Source: Lasiosphaeris hirsuta
Lineage: Eukaryota > Ascomycota > Sordariomycetes > Sordariales > Lasiosphaeriaceae
Assembly (NCBI GenBank): GCA_030549175.1
Contig: JAUKUA010000007.1
Location: forward strand, 186,001-250,000
Length of the DNA: 64,000 nucleotides
Direction of reading: 5' to 3'
Below, one piece after another: positions 32,852 to 44,415 of this stretch. Below the pieces are notes generated by a model that searched no databases, was not told where the DNA came from, and was given only the letters and a program-made list of their open reading frames with translations. The first letter of the stretch is position 1. Every line of letters starts with the position of its first letter. A program made the position numbers and the translations under genes.

Positions 32852-34431
32852 ATGCTCCACACCACTGAATTGAGGGCTGCCGCCCCTGAGGGTGGCAGCT
32901 GGCTGAGCGATGATCCCAACTACCAAAATTGCATCGAAAAACTCTTGTCATCAGACCCAAGACTGCTGCACCGCGATCCGCCAAATATGCAAAGACACAT
33001 TCCCTGGCCCCCTCCTCACACAAGAGTGTCCCTGTTTGAGGCTCAGTCGGACGATCGACAATTCTGGAAGCAGGAGAGGCTCATTGATGCAGCGTTGTTG
33101 CGGGAAGTGCTGCGTAAGCCAGGTTCAGGGGCCGCCGACGGACGGCGCATCATCATCCTTGAGGGGCAAGCGCCAGCATTCATTGACGCCCTAGGAACTC
33201 ACTTTGGTATACACCCGGGTCTCTGGGTCGATCACGAGAGACGCTGGACCGAGGAGTTGCCGAGCGCGATGCAGGAAAATGTCTCGATGAAGTATTTCGA
33301 GCTTATTTATCTGCCCCCGGAGATGCGCAAGTTTCACGTTTGCTGCTCCGAATCTGGCCGTTCGATCAGCGCGACACGCGTCCTGGGCGAGTTCATGGAC
33401 ACGGGTATCCTGCATCGGAAATGCACTGTTTGGAGACGGCAGAGGTCAGGAGGTAAAGGGTGGGACTGTGGGTTGCCTGCTTACCTCCTCTCCTACCTTA
33501 TGCGAGCTGACAACCACCTCACCAAGGCGTGATCATCACCGACCCGCCTCTCCGGTCCGTCTTCCCATCTTACGATTCCTGTGAACCTATCGAGATTCAC
33601 TCTCACTCTCGGCCCCCGCGGGGAGGGTACGCCGACTTTGTCCCTCGCCAGCACCAGGTGAAAGTCGGATCGGGGCCGCCACGGACGTGCATGCTTGACG
33701 ATATTTGCTTCTACCTAACAAGGCACCCCGACCTCTTTGGTCCAGACAACGGTCACGACAACCCGCTACGACTCTGCCAGAAGCTTGTTGCTAGCCACTA
33801 CTCCAAACAAGCCGGCTTCCTGCTCTCGCTGGTCTCGTACGTCCAATCATCCATGACACGACAAGACAAGCTCGACAACTTCAGCGCCGCCGTGGTTGAG
33901 AAGCAATGGAGCGACATGCAGTCGTATGAGCGCCGCGTGTCCATCTACTGCCACGAGCTCGAGTCCATCATGCGGCTGGGCCGTATACCTCTGGCTCCTC
34001 CTGAAAGCTCCCGTGGAGGGGAGAACTGGCTCGATGTCGGAAGCGATTTTCAGCACCTTCAGGCTATGATCCGCGATGTTCAGCACCGTGTCGAGCTACT
34101 CAGCTCGTCCGTCACAGGCCTGGCGGGGATTGCGGGGAATCGACAGGCGATTGAGGAGCAAATGCTGTCCCGGCGGGAGGCCATGAGTATGAAAGCCCTG
34201 ACCATCGTTGGGTTGGTGTTCCTGCCGCTCAGCTTCGCTGCCTCGCTCTTCGGCATGTCGCCTCCGTATGCATTCGGGGAGCAGCAGTTCTGGGTCTACT
34301 TTGCCTTGGCCGTGCCGCTGTGTGCCGTCGCATTCGGCATCTATTTCGTCTTTGGTGGCTCCTGGGCTCGATGCCGTTGGTTTCAGCTCCAGAGGGCAGG
34401 CTCTCGTTTGCGGGGTGATGAAATCTGTTGA
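32852..34431 (+). CDS. CorA-like Mg2+ transporter-family protein
   Basis: Exons 32852-33452 and 33527-34431 give 501 aa; the 74-nt intron (GTAAAG, CTGAC branch, CCAAG acceptor) splits a Gly codon. The long soluble N-terminal part includes FELIYLPPEMRKF, and a helical stalk follows (about residues 330-410). Two C-terminal membrane segments are seen: MKALTIVGLVFLPLSFAASLFGM and FWVYFALAVPLCAVAFGIY read as separated pieces. This is the fold plan of CorA/Alr1 channels. The diagnostic GMN at the end of TM1 is here GMS, as in many fungal CorA-like proteins of accessory regions, so Mg2+ transport is doubtful. Confidence 0.8.
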
Positions 34432-35206
34432 GCTCGTCTGTCTGGGAGTCAGATACAAACTTTGGCAAGGAAATCTCGGACACAGAGGGGAGCGAATACC
34501 AATCCTAACAGCAGCAATCCACCGGCATGAGAGGCCGGCAGGGGCAGGAATGAGTAGGACGAGAAAAGCTAAAGTCGTGAACAACATGAACCTACAGTTT
34601 GAGAAGCTCAGCGAAAAATTACATGTCATTCAGAGCTCGACAGCTGGTAGGTTGTGCGAATCGCGGCTTCCATTCTTGAGAGCTAGCTCATTTTCATCCG
34701 ATCAACATCTTCTACAAGCAGTTCACAGCCCGGAACACATCGAATTCAGCAATTGAGCGAACAATTCACTGGCGCAGAGGCCCGTTCACGGAATTAGCGC
34801 CATTTTCTTATAACTATGTAAATATCTATCCCAACGCACTTTGACCTTTCCTCGCCTTTCTGGTCCCTCGTGGAAGCCATCCATTGAACCCCACACGAGG
34901 AGACTTCAAGGATATTTTTTAATGAGATCTCTTTTTAATTACACTCCCTCATCGAAAACCGACTATTGGGGTCACGATCGTCATATATACTCGTTCTTCT
35001 TCCTCCCGGGCTGTCTTCAGGTTCCATTGCCTAGTTTTCGCGACCATACAAGCCGCACCCTGCAAGCCGCACCCTACAAGCCGCACTATTATACAAGCCG
35101 CACTTCAAACGACAATCGCGACCTGCCAACAGGCATCAAGTCTACCCGTCGTCCCTGTCTCCCCCGGGCCATTTTCTCAAATCCTAGATTCCAGCACCCT
35201 CCGACC
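34432..35206. other. Intergenic region with short direct repeats
   Basis: Downstream of the CorA-like gene and upstream of a small hypothetical gene. It includes the CAAGCCGCAC direct repeats listed separately and otherwise pyrimidine-rich leader-like sequence. Confidence 0.4.
35047..35106. repeat. Four direct copies of CAAGCCGCAC
   Basis: CAAGCCGCAC occurs four times within 60 bases with spacings of 13-19 nt, about 100 bases before the start codon at 35207. It could be a protein-binding repeat in a promoter or leader, or a small slippage product. Confidence 0.7.
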
Positions 35207-35753
35207 ATGGCATGCTATACACCTCAAAACGGCAATCAAATTGAGCCGACGGTACGTATTGCAGCAAACCCCTACCAGCAAAACCCTCGAGGGAAAACTT
35301 GAGCTAATAATTCCTATCTAGCAGGGACAGGGACCATCCCAGCCACCTATCGGACCTGCCGCTCCACCCAGCGAGGCAGGTGACCCCGCGGCCGCAAAGA
35401 CCGATTCAGATGATAGCGCCGCGGAGGCCCGTGGTCACGGCCAGGTAGTGGCTGCCGTCACAGCGAAGATGCAATCGCTGACGCTGCGGGGGGAGTCAAT
35501 GCAGAAAAAACGACCCCTACTCGTCGACCATGATGCGGGTCAGCTCGACGATCCGTCCCTGAGGGAGGCCAAGAAGGTCAACCGCCTCGAGGGGGAGGAA
35601 GCCCGACGTCGTATCAAGGCGAGCCTCCGCAGGTTTGAGGAGGCCATGAGTGCGGTGCCGACCGGCTCCCTTTACGGCCGGGAGAATTGCGGATGCCCGG
35701 GGTGCAAGCGGAACCGATGGGAGTTCCGGCAAGAGGAGGAACGGGACGAGTGA
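35207..35753 (+). CDS. Small hypothetical protein with C-terminal CxCxxC motif
   Basis: Exon 1, 35207-35251 (MACYTPQNG...), joins exon 2, 35322-35753, after a GTACGT donor and CTATCTAG acceptor; 158 aa. The acceptor is followed at once by CAG, a NAGNAG tandem acceptor that could add or drop one Gln. The middle is acidic and low complexity, and a charged helix (REAKKVNRLEGEEARRRIKA) leads to a C-terminal zinc-like motif CGCPGCKRNRW. No family was recognised. Confidence 0.6.
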
Positions 35754-37503
35754 GGTCTGGATCGTCAGGAGTTGATAGAGTCGAACTTGAAATAGGGAGG
35801 TACCCAAATAGGCGCGAACGGTCTGAATGGAACCTTGAAAACCTTGAAGGGAGTATTATTAGGAATATCTGTGACTTGTTGAAGGCGTGGCGTTCATTTG
35901 GTGGGCTGGTGCCCGGTCTTGTACAATCCAACCATGCTGTGTTTGTTAGCGTGGGACACTCCCACCCAGAGGGATATTGAAGCCTCAATACGGCCCTTCA
36001 ATCATAAAAAAAAACAGCATTCTGGTATCTAGAAGGACATAATTGTTATTTTACGAGGCCTATCCACCATTCAAAATGGGATTTGGTGCTGCTACCGGCA
36101 GGACTGGAGGTAGTGGGAGCGGTATCATCAAGAAGACGCACGCGCCGCAGGGCGGTGGATGCCTGGAGGCCGATGGCAGCAAAGATAAGAGACTAGAGAG
36201 TGCAGACAACGACGGCCAAGACGGAGAGAACTAGAATATACTGACATAGTGTGCCGTGTTTTCGTCGTGGAAACTATCGGAGGTCCTGCCTATTACGGGA
36301 GTAGGAGTTATTAAGCTTACACCTCTAAATATTGTCAAATTCTTAAATGATATAATAGAGCGATTTAACGAGTTTAAGCCGTGGTTAAAGAGATAGGTCG
36401 GATCCTGTGTTAGTGGCTTCGCTTGGCTTGCCTTCTGTAATTAGTGACCCTTACTTTAGCTGGCTACCAGTCAGAACACACAGTTCAATCCAATTATCCG
36501 TAACAGTTTTCAACAGAGGTGATAGACAGACACCATAGTTATGGGGCGTTAAACCTTAGGTCCGAAGCATGCTGATGGATGGATCGAATTGCAAGTAGCA
36601 GTTCGGTCACTTCTAAGCGGGTCCCAGCCACCATTGCCCATGAGGTGTTGGCGGTGGCTATTGCGGGTTCAAGTATTCCAGTATGTATTTAGCCCCTAGA
36701 TAGGGGCTCTTCGGTAAAAACTGCACCTTCTTGCAGGGCCATGCTGTGTGCTGTGGCTTTGGTGAGCGGAGATTAGCCAAAGCTGAGCCGGGCCTGATCT
36801 GGACTGATCAAAGGGTGATGAGGGATCACGTGACTATGACAATAGGCGGTTGTCGATTTTGAGGCGGTAAAGCAGACATTATTACAAGGCTGTTGATGTG
36901 AACGTGAAAAACATCGTCTGTACTGGCTCGGCCGCCTTTTCAGAGAAGCGGGTTGCTAAGCCGCTCAGTTCATCGAGTGGGGAAGAATTCGACAAAGGTG
37001 CTTGGAGCGCCAAGCCTCATCGGCCCTCTGATCGTGTGAAGAGACGCGTTAGGAAGATCGAGTTTATCAGAAGCAGCTTGAACTTCTTGTTGAATGACTG
37101 ACTCCGGATGCTGTCTTGAAGATTATCAAAATCTTCCTACTGTCCTACAGAGAGAAAGGTGTTGAGTGACTGAAGATGGCGGACCTGAGTTCTGCTCCGG
37201 AAATTTTGTAATTCCTCGACACTAAGGGCCGAGTTTCTCTAGAACTCTTTCAATGCGACATAAAAAGTGCAGTTGCAGAGTTCTGTGTCCGTATCGCCCC
37301 TGCTACAGGATGAGAATTGGGAAGCCATTCCTCACACAGTTTCCCAGTGAGCAAAGTCTAAGCTTTAAATTGGTTAAGGATCGGGTATTTGAGAAAGCAG
37401 ATTGCCCAAACTCGAATTGACTCTTCAAAGAGCCACTCCAACGGCTCAAACGGCGTCCACGTGCGTCAACATACTCCAAGTAAGTTTTCAAGAAAACCAC
37501 TCA
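35754..37503. other. Intergenic region, 1.7 kb
   Basis: Contains locally AT-rich sequence near 36240-36400. The scattered open frames (e.g. 36043-36234 and 36898-37101) show no recognisable domain; the second could be a decayed gene. No mobile-element ends were found. Confidence 0.4.
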
Positions 37504-38970
37504 TCACCTCTTGCCAAGATCCCCAACCACCTGAAAAGAATCCCCCGGGTGAATCCTCATCATCTTAGCAAAGCTCCGCGCCGACGCCGGCCACGGGTTG
37601 GTTATCTTGCCGCTCTCATGCTTGTACCAACTGTTAACTGAAGCTGGCCATATCGTCCTGTTCATCTTTCCGTCAAGCCACTCTCGGTATCCCTCCATTG
37701 CCCCCTTTCTCACCTCGACGGCATCGGCGCCCGTATCCTGCTTCCACCGTAGACATCTCATGATGTATGCAACCTGGACCTCTTTCATCGCCGGATTGCT
37801 ACCAGCTGGGTTAAAAGTGTTTGGCCCAGCGATGATAAACGCATTGGGGTAGCCATGCACGGCAAGACCCATGAATGCTTCGGCGCCAGAGGCCCACTCC
37901 TCGTTGAGACTCCGGCTGTCTCGGCCCAGTATGGATATTGGTGCCAGAAACTCTGATGTCTTGAAGCCGGTTGTAAAGACGATGATGTCAGCCGCTATGC
38001 GCTCACCGTTGGCTGTTTCGATGCCTGTTGCGGTAATTTGCGTGATGGACTCGGTGATGAGACGGACGTTGCTACGCGTCAGAGCGGGGTAGAAATGGCT
38101 GTCGAACAGGATGCGCTTGCTGCCGATGGGATATGACGGTAAAAGTTTGAGGCGCAGGCTTGCGTCTTTGACCTGGCGTCGTAAGTGGTATCGTCCGACT
38201 GCTTCAGCGGCGCGGCCTAGCAATCTTGACCGCACGACCGGGGAGAGGAGGACGTCGGCTCCGTAGTAGAGTGACTTTCTGTAGAGATAGTGCGTCCCTG
38301 GGACTCGAAGCGCCAATCGGCTCAACAATCCAAAGTCGGAACTGGGCTTGGGAAGGATCCAGCCTGGACTGCGTTGGTAGACGGTCACAGACCGGGCAAC
38401 TGATGCCAGGCTGGGCAACATCTGGGCTGCGCTGGACCCCGTACCGATGATTGCTATCCTCTTTTCTCGTAGATCAACAGCATGGTCCCAGACGGCGGGG
38501 TGTAACTTGGGTCCGAGAAAGTCCTGTCGACCTGGAATGTCTGCAAAGTCTGGTCGATGCAACTGACCAACGGCGAAGATGACGCATTCGGCGTCGTACA
38601 TCTCGCCGGATGCTGTGATGACCTGCCATCTCTTCTGAGCTTCTTGGAAGGCGGCTTGCGCGACGGCCGTGTTGAGACGAATGTGCGGCCAGAGCCGGAA
38701 ATCGGTTGCCACCTGGCGAAGATAGGCCAGTATATCCTGCTGCGGAGGAAACCGTTTCTCCCTACCCTTGTACGGTGCGAACGAAAAGGAGTAGAGATGC
38801 GACGGTACATCGCAGGAGCAGCCCGGGTAGCTGTTGTCGCGCCATACCCCACCGATGTCGTTGCCCTTTTCGAGCATGACAAAGTCGTCAATGCCGGCTT
38901 TTTGAAGAGCGACGGCCATCTCGATGCCACCAAATCCGGTCCCAACGATGAGGAATCTTGTTATCGACAT
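37504..38970 (-). CDS. Baeyer-Villiger-type flavin monooxygenase
   Basis: Intron-less frame of 488 aa from ATG 38970; an in-frame ATG 33 nt upstream is less likely because the protein then begins before the dinucleotide fold. The FAD motif is FLIVGTGFGGIEMA (about residues 5-18), the NADPH motif is IAIIGTGSSA, and the Baeyer-Villiger fingerprint FxGxxxHxxxWD reads FLGPKLHPAVWD (about 140-155). Further conserved FTTGFKT and NSWYK are near the C-terminus. These enzymes insert oxygen into ketones to give esters or lactones, using NADPH and O2. It could be part of secondary metabolism or detoxification; no biosynthetic cluster is seen around it. Confidence 0.9.
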   Translation of the reverse strand: MSITRFLIVGTGFGGIEMAVALQKAGIDDFVMLEKGNDIGGVWRDNSYPGCSCDVPSHLYSFSFAPYKGREKRFPPQQDILAYLRQVATDFRLWPHIRLNTAVAQAAFQEAQKRWQVITASGEMYDAECVIFAVGQLHRPDFADIPGRQDFLGPKLHPAVWDHAVDLREKRIAIIGTGSSAAQMLPSLASVARSVTVYQRSPGWILPKPSSDFGLLSRLALRVPGTHYLYRKSLYYGADVLLSPVVRSRLLGRAAEAVGRYHLRRQVKDASLRLKLLPSYPIGSKRILFDSHFYPALTRSNVRLITESITQITATGIETANGERIAADIIVFTTGFKTSEFLAPISILGRDSRSLNEEWASGAEAFMGLAVHGYPNAFIIAGPNTFNPAGSNPAMKEVQVAYIMRCLRWKQDTGADAVEVRKGAMEGYREWLDGKMNRTIWPASVNSWYKHESGKITNPWPASARSFAKMMRIHPGDSFQVVGDLGKR

Positions 38971-39470
38971 GGTAGTGAGATGCGCTACGAGACCAGTTAG
39001 CAAAGTGACTTGCCGCTGTTTCTCTAGAGGTCTCCTACATCTTAGTTGTCAGAAGCCCTGGTCATGGAAACGTCTGGTGACAGTAGAACAGCTTCAAACG
39101 ATGGATTTCTGGCTAGAAGGCGAGCTCACAGTAGGCTCATCTCATCCAAGTCATATCCTGGATGCGGCCGGACTCACCTGACCCCTCAGTTGAGCCCAAG
39201 GCACTTTATATCCTACGTTGAGACCTGACTGTCCGATTCACACCATTAACTAACCCACAAAATCGCAGAAACGCCTTGTCCGATGCCGTCGGACTTTCTG
39301 CTTCGTCGAGATTTATAAGCTTACAGGGGTCCCGTGCGAATCCTACCCGAGTTGTGCCTGTGCTCGGATCTCTTGTTTGTATTATGCATATGGCAAGTCC
39401 GAACGGTGCAGTAGTAGATATATGATCACCCATCTATAATTATCTATCGCATATCACATCACCATTGCCC
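38971..39470. other. Intergenic region, 0.5 kb
   Basis: Promoter side of the monooxygenase gene and 3' flank of the membrane-protein gene, both minus strand. Nothing else was seen. Confidence 0.4.
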
Positions 39471-40391
39471 CTAGCGAGGATGACCGTCCAACTCGACCGG
39501 ATACCGATGGTCCAATTCCGCTGCTATCTGTTTCCCCTCCAGTTCCTGGCGATACTGAGGATGCTTGCTGCCAGTATCAGAAACCATCGGATGGACCGTG
39601 TCAGGCGCTTTTCCCGTCTCGCTGTTCTTTTTGCCGTGTCTATACACGATCCAGGCGACGAGTAGGAGAGCAAGCGCACCGCTGCCAACGCCAACGCCAA
39701 TACCTATTTTGGCGCCGGTGCTCATCGATTGGGCGGGGTCTACAGCCGATGATGGCGGCGTCGATGATGGAGGAGACGAGATCAAGCTGCTCGATGTCGC
39801 CGACGCCGTTGACGATGCGGGTGAGGTGGCTGGCCGTCAGCGGCATTGCATCTCTGAACCGCGACGAAAACATACCTTGTCCAGCTTTGATCAGGGGCAG
39901 CCGCACCTCGCCGCTCTTGAGGATGTATCCCTCGGATCCGCATCCGTTACTGTCGGTCACTCTTGCAGCGTAGCCAAACAGGCCCTTGAGGCAACAGAAG
40001 AAACCGCCATTGTCGTACAGATCCCAGGTCCCGTTGGCGCAGCGGGGATTTTCAATTAGCAACGCGGTGCAGTTATCGGCTGAGGGACAGCACTGAGCAG
40101 TTATTAGTGACTCATGGTGACTCTATCATGGCCTGCACCACCGCGAGCTGTCAAACTCACATTGATATTGTATTGCGAGGGGCAGAATGACCCGGCGGGA
40201 CAGCAGACGCGGTATGGCGCCACCGTTGTTCCGCAGTCAACTTCTTGGCCTAGACACGATGAACCGTTGAGGCGAAGGGCAAACCCCGAAGGAGATGCCG
40301 CCATGGTTGTGCTAGCGTTGACGATGCTGATAAAACAAAAAAAGCGGTCAATTTGTCTGCGGGAGGACAGGAGGACGAAATAAGGATGCAT
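39471..40391 (-). CDS. Cys-rich single-pass membrane protein
   Basis: Exons 40161-40391, 39876-40092 and 39471-39829 encode 268 aa; introns of 68 and 46 nt have GTGAGT/CTCAG and GTATGT/GCCAG ends. A hydrophobic N-terminus (MHPYFVLL..., FFCFISIVNAS) may be a signal sequence. The Cys-rich outer domain follows (DCGTTVAPYRVCCPAGSFCP, NCTALL, GGFFCCLKG). Then come a Ser/Thr/Pro stalk, one membrane helix near residues 180-205 (IGIGVGVGSGALALLLVAWIV) and a cytoplasmic tail. The plan recalls fungal wall-stress sensors and related cell-surface proteins. The exact start is uncertain; MAASPSG at 40304 is the alternative but would lack the signal. Confidence 0.75.
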
Positions 40392-42849
40392 GGCGTCGGT
40401 TGCACGGCGGTTTGAGGCTGACATACCCCTGTTGCTGGCTAACCTGAATTCGACCATTCGGACGCGTTCGAGTGTGGGACAAGCTCCACGTCCCACAAGA
40501 ATGGGACTGGCTAACCCCGACCCCAGCATATCTAGTTTCAGTCTCAAAAGTACAGTACCCTGAATCCATTCAGGGTGCTCTCTTGGAGAGCAACAGCTGT
40601 CGCATAGGAAAGCCAACCTAATTCGGGGCAACTTTGACAACCTCCGCTCCCAGGATTGTTGGTGTTGGCTGACTTTGTACCTCGGTCGGGGATGGTTTCA
40701 TCAGACACACGTCGGGATTCTTGCTAGGGTTAGATGTTTTGCAAAGTCTTGTCGAGGAGGTGCGAGATCAGCTCTGAATCAAGTTGTTAGTTAACACATT
40801 GAGTGGTGACTGGTATTGTTGTCACGGCAGGTCAGGATGAAGAGAGGCAATGCTGCAATAACCTATCTTTGATTGTGTAAAAACAAGCTAAGGAGAGGGA
40901 GAAGGAAGAAGGGTGAGTGGCGGTCAGGCTTCTGGGTTTTTGTTGGTGTCCCAGGCAGCTCGGGCCACTTATCCTTCCATTGAATGTCCTCCATACTTGA
41001 AAATGAATGGCTATCTTCGTGGTGGGAGGAGTTTTTGCGTGGCGGCGTGTGGCATGCGTGCCAGCCGTCACAATTGTGAAAGTTCGTCCAAACCAATGAG
41101 CAAGCATTTGTGAAATTATTGGCGGGTCAAAAACATACCTCACCCTCGCCGATTACACTAAACCGGCGAACTATAAAATCTAGGCCGTATTATTATACTT
41201 TGGGACCGAGTACCTTTGTCGATATAACTTCATCTTAGGTACATCCACTCTTATCGCCAATATCACTTAGCTAGCCATATATATAGGCATACACCAGAAC
41301 CCAAAACACCATCCAGATATGTCGCCGTATAAAGGAAAATACAAAGAAGAGTAACTATAGTTGTTTTTATAGGAGATTGCCCTATAAGTCTTCTTCCAAA
41401 TCAGCGTTCTCAGTAATATATATCCAAGGTAATGCAACATGGAATATAACATAGAGACTCTATGAAATTTATACGACAAGGATTTTAACGACGATATAAG
41501 AGGGCTACCCCTCTTCAGGCTAAAATTAGAGTGAACTATCTATTTCGCGCCTATCTTATGGGGCAGCCTCATATATACCTTTTCTACTATCACTATAGTC
41601 ACCACCGCGACTGCGGCGGGGAAGCTAACATTATATGCCTATATCATGCGTATTGATGAGCAACTCGAGGATGCTTACTCTAAGATCCTATCAACTTTTC
41701 GCCATCGCCCGTTCAGTCAGTACTTGTCTATTCTATCACGGTAATCATAAACCGTTACTTACTCGACCTTTTATACTAAAAATGTCGTATGGTCTGCTAC
41801 CATGAAATCTTTTTTTTCATAAAGATAGAACTGCGTTACGAGTACTTGAGGCGAGCGTATATCGATACCGTAACTTAGATCTACGCAATTAATAAGATAT
41901 TCACTACAAGATCTTGCTTAATAGTCGAATAGTTAAGGGCAGACAGTTCATAAACCACTTAAGCGTACACGGTTTTTTACTTACCGATAAATCCTCTATC
42001 TTAAGCTAGCCTACCTAAAGGCAAAAGGAGAAGGCCACTGATACCTCAGTACACGTTATAGTGGCCTTTGCAACTAACACCACACCAGCCCTTTCAGCTC
42101 AGCGCTGATGCTGGTCAGTTTGAAGAAAGTTGGCTTCCCTCGTGTGCTGTTTGTTGACATGCCGAGCCTAGCGCCTTCATTGTTCCGGAATACGGGACAA
42201 GCCTTAGCAACTCTGCTCGGAGCTCCCTGCTTGGGCACCACCAAGCAACAACACCAACCTGAATAACCAACTCCCCACAGCATGAAATTTTGGTATTCCT
42301 GTGGTAGATACGGCGGATCTTCCGCTGCTTGATACGCTTGGAAGGTTTGTTCGACCCAGACTTGGACTCGAACAACAATTCGGTGAGAAAAGGTGTTGGA
42401 TAAACTGGAAGATCATACTGCCAACTGAAATGACAGCTACTTTCCGACAACCAAGTCCGGCATAGGATGTGGGGCGATTTTCAGCCCCTATCCCAGCGGG
42501 GTAGTCAAGCGTTCGTCAATGACAGGGCGCGGAACCAACTAGCCAGTGCTTCACAGCCGAGACTTCTTGCGCTCCATTTACTGGCATAAACATGTGAATC
42601 AGCGGCTGAGCACATTCTTTACTACATAAATCGAGCTTTCGCTGTCACCCATGACGCCCGGCAGGTTATTTTTCGTTCTGTTCTACGCCTTCAGCTAGGC
42701 GCGCAAATGCTCCAAGGTATCCGCATACCTCGGAATTACCCCGCATCGGAACCGCCCATCGCGTCTGTTAGCCATCGCGAGCACTTTTACGCTCACCGCT
42801 GGCACATCACACTCGACACAGGCACCAAACAACCCGCAGGACCGACACG
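40392..42849. other. Gene-poor region, 2.5 kb, with AT-rich island
   Basis: The centre (about 41140-42060) is AT-rich with many TATA and CTATA strings, unlike the GC-rich surroundings. This is the look of a transposon relic degraded by repeat-induced point mutation, but no coding remnant, terminal repeat or target duplication could be identified. A minus-strand open stretch (42074-42450) has no recognised domain. Confidence 0.5.
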
Positions 42850-43311
42850 ATGAACATTCGTTGCCAATGCGGTAGCATTTCCTTTCAGACGCCGACCTCG
42901 GCCCCAATATCGCTGTACCACTGCCACTGCACCGAGTGCCGGAAACAGTCCTCGTCAGCTTTCGGGACGAGCGCGGTATTCCCCGCCCAAGGCCTCTTTC
43001 CCCTCTCGGAGGAACTCAAGTCCAAGCTTAGGTGCTGGACGAGGCCAGCCAAGGAGGGACGCACAATGGACTGCTATTTCTGCAAGGACTGTGGCGTTCG
43101 CATCATGCACCGTATTCGCGAGGCAGATGGCCAGGAGAGAGACACAGTGAGCATTAAAGGTGGCGTGATCCAAGACCTTTGTTGGGATGGAGCCAAGCAT
43201 ATATATACTAGGAGCGCTGTGGTGGAGATCCCGCCGGATGCAGAGAGATGGGAAACGACGCCAGAGATCATGGGAGACCGCCCACAATCTAGGGGACAGG
43301 CGCGTGACTAA
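42850..43311 (+). CDS. GFA/CENP-V family zinc protein
   Basis: A 153-aa frame without introns. Zinc-ligand Cys groups are CQCG (residues 5-8), CHCTEC (about 25-30) and CKDCG (about 78-82), arranged as in the glutathione-dependent formaldehyde-activating (GFA) superfamily. FGTSAVF and the C-terminal VEIPPDAERWE are also typical of fungal members. Such proteins bind two zinc ions; the usual annotation of formaldehyde-glutathione adduct formation is weakly supported for this large family, so the substrate is unknown. Confidence 0.85.
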   Translation: MNIRCQCGSISFQTPTSAPISLYHCHCTECRKQSSSAFGTSAVFPAQGLFPLSEELKSKLRCWTRPAKEGRTMDCYFCKDCGVRIMHRIREADGQERDTVSIKGGVIQDLCWDGAKHIYTRSAVVEIPPDAERWETTPEIMGDRPQSRGQARD

Positions 43312-43966
43312 TCGAACCTCAACGGATATCCCGGCCTTTGGAGCTATTTCTCGACGGGGGTTCCTCGCATGAAAAACCCACGCCAACTCCAAACCCATGC
43401 ATGGTTGCCTGACGGGGGTCCCGAATCCTAGAGACTGACTGATGCGGGGTGCACCCCGACCGGCTCTTGGCCCTCGCTCCACTCGGCCTTCCGAGATGGT
43501 CCGGATGCGACGCTTGGAGCTTAACTCCGAGCCCATCTTAGCTCGGAGGTCCGCAAGTGTGCCCCTCGCCAGTGCAGGGCGCCATGGCGGTGTAGCACGG
43601 GACTTCGTGTCCTTGTCGCGTTGCTGCATCCGCCCAATCACTTGCGCGACAACCCGGCGTGTCTGGCAAGAGGGAGCACCCTGCAGTGTGGTGGCATGCA
43701 GCGGCGGTGTTGGTAGTGCAGCCGCTGTCCCGCATCATCACCAGATTTGGAACTAGATGAGAGTAATCACTGTGATTTGATTGCCGAGCCCCGTGGGACA
43801 AAGGGGCTAACCAGAATGTGTATATATGGAGGGGATACGCAACTCCATGCTAGATACCCCAATTCTCACCTTCATTATAATTCCTCACCACCAACATCGC
43901 TACCGGTCTTCTGACTTCACACTGTCCCAAGCTGATAACATCAACCGATCCCCGCATCTATCCAAA
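43312..43966. other. Intergenic region, 0.65 kb
   Basis: 3' flank of the GFA gene and promoter of the VOC gene, with a TATA-like GTATATATGG at 43818-43827. Nothing else was seen. Confidence 0.4.
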
Positions 43967-44415
43967 ATGGTCATTGCACACACTGGCATCAAGACAACCT
44001 TTGCCGACACGGCAAAGGTCGTCGCTTGGTACGAGAAGGCTCTTGCGCCCCTGGGGTACAAGAAGAGTCAAGTCTTCATGGACGGCATCGTCAACGGCTT
44101 CAGTGACAATGCCGATGGCAGCCATTCCGACTTTTGGGTCGCTGCTGCGCAGGAGGGCGTCCCTATCCCGAGCCATCATGCTTTTACGGCCAAGAGTGAG
44201 GATTTATCATTGGTCTTGAGTGGGATTTGGTGGGCTGACATATTCGTACAGACCGGGCGGAGGTTGATGCCTTCCACAAGGCTGGGATTGACGCGGGTGG
44301 CAAGGATAATGGCCTGCCTGGGATAAGGGCGCATTATGCTTCTGATTACTATGCGGCGTTTGTGTATGACCCAGCGGGAAACAACATTGAGGTCGTATAT
44401 TCTGGGCCTGCTTGA
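43967..44415 (+). CDS. VOC superfamily (glyoxalase-like) protein
   Basis: Exons 43967-44195 and 44252-44415 give 130 aa; the 56-nt intron has GTGAGG and GTACAG ends. The N-terminal half starts MVIAHTGIKTTFAD with WYEKALAPLGYKK; the second half has NRAEVDAFHKAGI, GGKDNGLPG and YDPAGNNIEVVY. This is the pattern of small fungal glyoxalase/bleomycin-resistance/dioxygenase (VOC) proteins, with the terminal Glu of a metal site. The substrate is unknown. Confidence 0.88.

Noticed and set aside
36655..36690. GGTTCAAGTATTCC resembling a tRNA B box
   Set aside because: No matching A box, acceptor stem or anticodon arm can be folded around it.
42074..42450. Minus-strand open frames near the AT-rich island
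   Set aside because: No recognisable domain, no clear start or splice continuity; not called as a gene.
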